DNA of 64,000 nt, from the NCBI RefSeq assembly GCF_000240165.1, contig NC_017585.1, forward strand, positions 682,001-746,000, in the 5' to 3' direction. The translations under genes were made by a program, and so were the position numbers. Every line of letters starts with the position of its first letter. Within the stretch, counting starts at the first letter, position 1. The stretch comes from Streptantibioticus cattleyicolor NRRL 8057 = DSM 46488. Lineage in GTDB: Bacteria; Actinomycetota; Actinomycetes; Streptomycetales; Streptomycetaceae. The notes under the pieces are model-generated. The model did not search any database. It saw nothing but the letters and a program-made list of their open reading frames with translations, and was not told the DNA's origin. Below are positions 59,875 to 64,000 of the stretch, one piece after another.

Positions 59875-60361
59875 TCACCGTGCCGTGGCGTCGATCCCCA
59901 GGGCGCGGAAGGCTATGCGCTGGTCGAACCAGAGCAGCGCGACGGTGACCACGGCCATCGAGGCGGCCATCACCAGGTGTCCGGCGGACGAGGTGATCTG
60001 GAGACCTATCGCGCCGAGCAGCAGGTGGACCCCGACCCGCAGGGCGATCAGGCCGATGGCGATCTTGCGGGTACGGGAGTTCTTCAGCATGGCGCGGACG
60101 AGCTTGGCGCGGCGGCCCAGGACCGTGAAGCCCACCGCGATGTTGAGCGCGACCAGCGCCAGCACCACCGTCCAGGCGCCGTGCCAGGCGTGCCACAGGT
60201 CGTAGACCGCGCCCATCGTCCCCTCGAAGGCGAAGAACCACACCGGCAGCGGCCTGATGCCGTCCGTCCCCGGGGGCCGGCGCGGGTGCCGGCTGCTCCG
60301 GAGCGGCGTCCACCGCTTCGGCCGCCGGTACCGAAACCCGCTGCGCCACCGTGCCGTTCAT
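59875..60361 (-). pseudogene. Small membrane protein, probably frameshifted near its N-terminus
   Basis: The minus-strand frame from GTG 60243 to 59875 encodes 122 residues with three to four helices (VWFFAFEGTMGAVYDLWHAW, VALNIAVGFTVLGRRAKLVR, GHLVMAASMAVVTVALLWFD). Upstream in the same frame are the residues GTDGIRPLP directly before VWFF, with no start. A second frame begins at ATG 60361 (NGTVAQRVSVPAAEAVDAAP, then PAPAPAPG). The two join smoothly as APAPGTDGIRPLPVWFF if one base is removed from CCCCCGGGG at 60268-60276. The intact protein would have about 160 residues. If the sequence is right, GTG 60243 may still give a shorter product. Family unknown. Confidence 0.6.
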
Positions 60362-60596
60362 CTCCGTACGCCCCCTGAAATCCGGATGCCGTGGTCACCG
60401 CTGCGGTGACGTTCTTCATCCTTCCGCGGCTCGCGGATCCCCGGCAGAGCCTGCCGTCATCAACCTCGCAGGACAAATGTCATACCCGGCCCTGACAAAA
60501 ATCACCGTGCCGTGGTGACACCAGTTCCACCCCAGCACACCGGACCATGGCGAGCGACCACACCGCACCCCAGGGCGGAGACCCCATCATGGGGGC

Positions 60597-61148
60597 ATGA
60601 CAAGTCCCAGCAGAAGAGCAGAGTTCTTCATCGGACCCGAGGGGGACCCCCGGGTGACGACGCGGACCGTCGGTGACGAGCGGAGCATGCTCGTCGATTT
60701 CCTCGCGGCTCAGCGGGGGACACTGGAGATGAAGTGCGCGGGGCTGGGCGCCGAGTTGTCGCGGCGTTCGGTGGCGCCGTCGACGTTGTCGCTGCTGGGG
60801 CTGGTCCGTCACCTCGCCGATGTGGAACGCCGGTGGTTCCGGCAGGTCATGGCCGGTGAGCAGGCGCCGCCACGGTTCGCCTCGGCGTCCGACGCCGACC
60901 ACGACTTCCACGGTGCGGTGGCCGATCCGGCGGTGGTCGCCGCGGCGTGGGAGGCGTGGCGCGAGGAGGTGGCGTTCGCCGAACGGTTCGTCGCCGACGC
61001 GCCCGACCTGGAGGTCACGGGGGACGACTCGTGGCGCGGAACGGTGTCGTTGCGCTGGGTGGTGCTCCACATGATCGAGGAGTACGCGCGCCACAACGGC
61101 CACGCGGATCTGCTGCGGGAACGGATCGACGGCGCGGTGGGGTTGTAG
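60597..61148 (+). CDS. DinB-family (DUF664) protein
   Basis: Protein of 183 residues with the four-helix DinB/YfiT fold. Metal-binding histidines lie in LSLLGLVRHLADVERRWFRQ and HMIEEYARHNGHADLLRERI, the latter an exact family hallmark. Members include mycothiol-, bacillithiol- and glutathione-dependent S-transferases and many uncharacterised proteins; a mycothiol-dependent role would suit an actinobacterium. ATG 60597 is the start. It stands alone, followed by a C-rich gap. Confidence 0.87.
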   Translation: MTSPSRRAEFFIGPEGDPRVTTRTVGDERSMLVDFLAAQRGTLEMKCAGLGAELSRRSVAPSTLSLLGLVRHLADVERRWFRQVMAGEQAPPRFASASDADHDFHGAVADPAVVAAAWEAWREEVAFAERFVADAPDLEVTGDDSWRGTVSLRWVVLHMIEEYARHNGHADLLRERIDGAVGL

Positions 61149-61213
61149 GCGCCGACGGCGCGATCCCGCCTGCCCGGGGCGGACCCCGGCGCCGTCCGGC
61201 GTCCGCCCCGCCA

Positions 61214-61238
61214 CCCCGCCCCAACCCCACCCCCACCC
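61214..61238 (-). other. Potential G-quadruplex motif (minus strand)
   Basis: On the minus strand five G-tracts of 3-5 bases are separated by loops of 1-2 bases (plus strand: CCCC-G-CCCC-AA-CCCC-A-CCCCC-A-CCC). It lies in the 204-base gap between the DinB and MFS genes, which is strongly C-biased on the plus strand from about 61190 to 61320. Confidence 0.6.
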
Positions 61239-61323
61239 TGCCCGGCCAACGCCCCGGCCCAGCCCGGACGCCCCCACGACAACCCCGCACCCAACCCCCC
61301 ACTCCGCCAACCCCGTTCCTTCT

Positions 61324-61341
61324 GTACCTACTAGTATGTAC
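61324..61341. promoter_or_regulatory. 18-bp near-perfect palindrome, probable operator of the MFS gene
   Basis: GTACCTACTAGTATGTAC is self-complementary except for one base pair. It covers a possible -10 box TAGTAT (61332-61337), and ATG 61353 follows after 11 bases without a ribosome site. A TetR- or MarR-type repressor is expected; none is encoded adjacent. Confidence 0.7.
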
Positions 61342-61352
61342 ACTACTTCGCC

Positions 61353-62777
61353 ATGACAACCCTTCCGGACACCGGACACCGTCCGCACGCCCCAACCACC
61401 CCGCCCACCAGGGCCTCCGCCGCTCCCCCGGCGCGTACCCGGCCGGCGCTGGCCGCGGTCTGCCTGGGCCTGTTCATGATCCTGCTGGACGGCAGCGCGC
61501 TGAACGTGGCGTTGCCCGCGGTCGAGCGGGACGTGCACGGTTCGATCGCGGTGTTGCAATGGGTGGTGAACAGCTACACCATCCCGTTGGCGAGTGTGCT
61601 GCTCACCGCGGGCTCCATCGCGGACCGTTGGGGGGCGCGGCGGTTGTTCGCCGCGTCGCTCGCCGCGTTCACGGCGGCCTCGGTGGTGTGCGGGCTCAGC
61701 CCCGACCTGACCGTCCTGGTCGTCGCGCGGGCGGCGCAGGGTGTCGCGGCGGGCGGGTTGCTGCCCACCACGCTGACGATCATCGCCCGCACCTTCCCCG
61801 ACCCGGTGGAACGCGCCAGGGCGATCACGGCGTGGGGCGCCACCGGTGGACTCGCCCTGGTGGCCGGGCCGATCGGCGGCGGGGTGCTCACCGACGTGTG
61901 GGGCTGGCGGGCCATCTTCCTGCTGAACGTGCCCGTCGGCCTGGTCACGCTGTATCTGGCGCTGCGCTACACCGCGGAGACCGCGCGCCGGGCCGCCAGG
62001 GCCGATCTGCCCGGCCAGGTGACCGCGGTCGTGGCGCTGGCCGCCCTGGTGGCCTGGCTCATCGAGGGCGGTCCGCTCGGCTGGACGGCGCCGGTGCCGC
62101 TGGCACTGCTGGCCGTCGCCGTGGCGGCGGCGGTCGGGTTCGTCGTCGTCGAGCTGCGGTCGGCCCATCCGATGCTGCCGCCGGCCATCTTCCGCCGGGC
62201 CGCGTTCACCGCGTCGGTCGCGGCCGGTTTCGCGCTCCAATTCGGCGGCTACGGGCTCCAGTTCATGCTGGCGCTCCACCTCCAGCGGAGCTGGGGGCTG
62301 GGGGCGTCGGCGACGGGGGTGTACCTGCTGCCGTTCTCGGCCGCCTGGGTATTCGGGACGATCGTGGTCAACCGCCGTCTGGTGGGCCGTGGTCCGCGGT
62401 TCCTGCTGTGGACGGGGGCGGCGGTGTCGTTCGCGGGGGCGTTGCTGTTGCTCGCCATGACGGGGCCGGGCGCCTGGCCGTGGGAGGTGGTGGGCACCGC
62501 GCTCGCCGGGCTGGGCTGCGGTGTCTTCTCCCCCAGCCTCAACGCCTCGGCGTTGCAGGCCGTGGACCCGGCGTACGCCGGTCTGGGGTCGGCGGTGCTC
62601 AACACCGCGCGGCAGGTGGGCATGGCGCTGGGGGTCGCGCTGCTCGGTACGTTCGTGGCGCTGCCGGACGCGCTGCTCGGGCTGCGGATCGACGTGGCGC
62701 TGGTGGCGTCGTGCTTCCTCGCCGTCGTCGTGCTGAGCCTGCGCTACCTCCCGCGGGGGATCGCGGCACGCCGCTGA
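61353..62777 (+). CDS. MFS drug-efflux transporter (DHA2, EmrB/QacA type)
   Basis: Membrane protein of 474 residues with about 13-14 helices. It starts LAAVCLGLFMILLDGSALNV with the motif D1-like LDxxxxNVALP, then WVVNSYTIPLASVLLTAGSI and the motif A loop ADRWGARRLF; motif C is near ALVAGPIGGGVLTD. These are standard for the DHA2 proton-drug antiporters. No ribosome site precedes ATG 61353, so the mRNA may be nearly leaderless from the promoter overlapped by the palindrome. Probably induced by its substrate through an unlinked repressor. Confidence 0.92.
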   Translation: MTTLPDTGHRPHAPTTPPTRASAAPPARTRPALAAVCLGLFMILLDGSALNVALPAVERDVHGSIAVLQWVVNSYTIPLASVLLTAGSIADRWGARRLFAASLAAFTAASVVCGLSPDLTVLVVARAAQGVAAGGLLPTTLTIIARTFPDPVERARAITAWGATGGLALVAGPIGGGVLTDVWGWRAIFLLNVPVGLVTLYLALRYTAETARRAARADLPGQVTAVVALAALVAWLIEGGPLGWTAPVPLALLAVAVAAAVGFVVVELRSAHPMLPPAIFRRAAFTASVAAGFALQFGGYGLQFMLALHLQRSWGLGASATGVYLLPFSAAWVFGTIVVNRRLVGRGPRFLLWTGAAVSFAGALLLLAMTGPGAWPWEVVGTALAGLGCGVFSPSLNASALQAVDPAYAGLGSAVLNTARQVGMALGVALLGTFVALPDALLGLRIDVALVASCFLAVVVLSLRYLPRGIAARR

Positions 62778-62918
62778 CCGGGGCCGGATCGCGTACGGAA
62801 TACGACGCCGGGCGGCGGGTACCCGAGGCTCACGTGGGCGTTCAGGGGTCCGTACGCCACCGGCCGCGCGGCGCGTACGTGGCCGGGGCGGGCGGCCGGC
62901 CGTGCTGGGAGGTGGGCG

Positions 62919-63788
62919 GTGTCCGTGGCCAAGTGGCTGGGCGCGTTGGGGCTGGCCGCGGCCGGCGTGGGCGGGGTGTGGGCGGCGCGGCGGCTGCCGG
63001 TCGCGGCGGAGGTGTCGCGTACCGCGAGGGCCGTGGCGGCGGACGGGCTGCGGCGGATGCGTCTCCCGCGCGGTGCCGTCGGCCCCCACGCCTCGGGCCC
63101 CCGGGTCAGCCGTCCCCGTGGCCTGCCACGCCGTGCGCCCGCCGCCGTACCGCGCCCCGCTTCCGTGGCCGGGGTCTGCCTGGGCGCGCTGGCCCGCTGG
63201 GACGGGCACGCCGTACCGTCGTGCCACGGTACGGATCCGCGACGGGCGGCCCGGCTCGCCAAGGCGGCGCTGACCGCAGCGCTCGGCGGGTACGCGGCGC
63301 TGACGGCGTTCGGCAACGTCACCGATCCGGCGCCCAACCGGGAGTTCGTGCGCCACGTGCTCACCATGGACGACCGCGCGCCGGAACTGGCGGAACTGAG
63401 CCGGAACGGCTCCCGGGCGATCCACCGGCCGTGGGTGTGGCGGGCGGCCTACGGATGCGTCATCGGCGGTGAGGCGCTGGTCGGCGGGTTGTGCCTGGTG
63501 TCGTCGTGGCGGCAGGTCCGGGCGGCGGGCGCGGCGCACGACCACTTCGCACGGGCCGCCTCGACCGGGATCGCCGGGGCGGCGGGCGCCTTGCTGCTGT
63601 GGTTCCTCGGCTTCCAGACGGTGGGCGGCGAGTGGTTCGGCATGTGGATGAACCAGCACTGGAACGGCCTGGACAGCGCGGCCCGGGTGTGTGGTTACGC
63701 CGGTGTGGTGCTGCTGTTGTTGTGTCTGCCGGAGGAGGCGGACGTGCCGGGTCGTGCGGTACGGGAGGTCCGCCGGCCGTCCAGGTGA
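62919..63788 (+). CDS. DUF2165 small membrane protein with N-terminal extension
   Basis: Frame of 289 residues. The C-terminal 180 residues (from about RRAARLAKAALTAALGGYAA) match DUF2165: four helices, conserved FGNVTDPAPNREFVRHVLTM and GGEWFGMWMNQHWNG near the end. DUF2165 proteins are normally about 160 residues. The first 100 residues contain a separate hydrophobic helix (AKWLGALGLAAAGVGGVWAA) and an Arg/Pro-rich stretch unlike the family. Either the true start is internal (near 63170-63250), or an unrelated 5' segment has been fused. GTG 62919 has a GGGAGGTGGGCG leader. Confidence 0.65.
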   Translation: MSVAKWLGALGLAAAGVGGVWAARRLPVAAEVSRTARAVAADGLRRMRLPRGAVGPHASGPRVSRPRGLPRRAPAAVPRPASVAGVCLGALARWDGHAVPSCHGTDPRRAARLAKAALTAALGGYAALTAFGNVTDPAPNREFVRHVLTMDDRAPELAELSRNGSRAIHRPWVWRAAYGCVIGGEALVGGLCLVSSWRQVRAAGAAHDHFARAASTGIAGAAGALLLWFLGFQTVGGEWFGMWMNQHWNGLDSAARVCGYAGVVLLLLCLPEEADVPGRAVREVRRPSR

Positions 63789-63857
63789 GGTCACGCGGTG
63801 CGCGTGGTCCCACCGGCTGTGAACGCCGCGCTCCCGGGCGCCGGTCGTCCCACCCGG

Positions 63858-64000
63858 TCAGGGGCGCAGCACGATCCGGCCGCGTACGGAGGCGTCGGCG
63901 AGCAGGCGGTGGGCGTGGGCCGCTTCGGAGAGCGGGAGGCGGTCGGTGACGCGGGGGCGCCAGGTGGTGGTGCGCAGCAGGTGGGGGACGGCGGTCGCGG
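63858..64000 (-). CDS. Zinc-type alcohol dehydrogenase/quinone oxidoreductase, C-terminal end (partial)
   Basis: The last 46 codons of a gene entering from the right edge: VPHLLRTTTWRPRVTDRLPL, then SEAAHAHRLLADASVRGRIV and LRP before the stop at 63858-63860. The pattern PLSEAAxAHRLLxxxxxxGRIVLxP is the standard C-terminus of medium-chain quinone reductase-like proteins. The catalytic and NADP-binding parts are outside the window. Confidence 0.75.
   Translation of the reverse strand, partial: ATAVPHLLRTTTWRPRVTDRLPLSEAAHAHRLLADASVRGRIVLRP

Noticed and set aside
60480-63794. 1104-codon minus-strand open reading across DinB, MFS and DUF2165 genes
   Set aside because: Antisense to three recognisable genes; composition is typical of a G+C shadow.

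Overview
The window is about 73% G+C by eye, with frequent GTG starts, stop-start overlaps of the GTGA/ATGA type, strong GGAGG-like ribosome binding sites, LAETG surface anchoring and Streptomyces-type regulators. It looks like chromosomal DNA of a Streptomyces or close relative. I saw no tRNA, rRNA, CRISPR array, prophage or insertion sequence.

Left part (1-5.7 kb): a small natural-product cluster. A BesD-type radical halogenase (HXG motif, with every lysine-binding position I can recall conserved), a BesC-type diiron oxidase and a BesB-type PLP enzyme are stacked in one direction. This is the enzyme set that turns lysine into the terminal-alkyne amino acid propargylglycine. Opposite them lies an ATP-grasp amino-acid ligase, followed by an EamA-type exporter. 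No second Fe/2OG hydroxylase (BesE type) is present inside the window.

5.7-20.3 kb: mixed accessory and housekeeping genes. These include a methyltransferase, a DoxX/LysR pair, a decayed MerR gene, a LysR/cysteine-dioxygenase-like/flavoprotein set, a LAETG surface protein, a broken TetR gene, a histidine phosphatase lipoprotein, a CtaG/DUF2243 pair, regulator/cupin and CGNR/VOC divergent pairs with clear operators, and a protein with three tandem Nudix folds.

20.4-38.6 kb: a glycan-degradation locus bounded by two LacI-family repressor genes. It holds a GH5-like enzyme and a GH38 alpha-mannosidase reading rightward, and a binding protein, two permeases, a second large GH38 enzyme, an unknown protein and a GH13 glucosidase reading leftward. 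An 18-base operator shared in 17 positions lies in front of both halves, so the two LacI proteins probably control one regulon. A secreted GH18 enzyme follows. High-mannose N-glycan or mannoside use is the likely theme; no transport ATPase is encoded here, as is usual where MsiK serves many importers.

38.8-51 kb: a peptidase inhibitor, a two-component system next to an ABC-2 exporter, a polytopic glycosyltransferase, a D-serine dehydratase-like enzyme and a short second threonyl-tRNA synthetase. The synthetase is preceded by a promoter, a 17-residue leader peptide with three consecutive Thr codons and a 13-bp terminator hairpin, a classical attenuation arrangement.

51-64 kb: a TIM-barrel/Tm-1-like pair separated by a decayed AraC-PobA remnant, then GNAT, DUF2797, serine hydrolase, DinB, MFS and DUF2165 genes, and the end of a zinc-type oxidoreductase. 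Several genes carry single-base insertions in short G/C runs or one amber codon. They may be true pseudogenes or sequencing errors in homopolymers.
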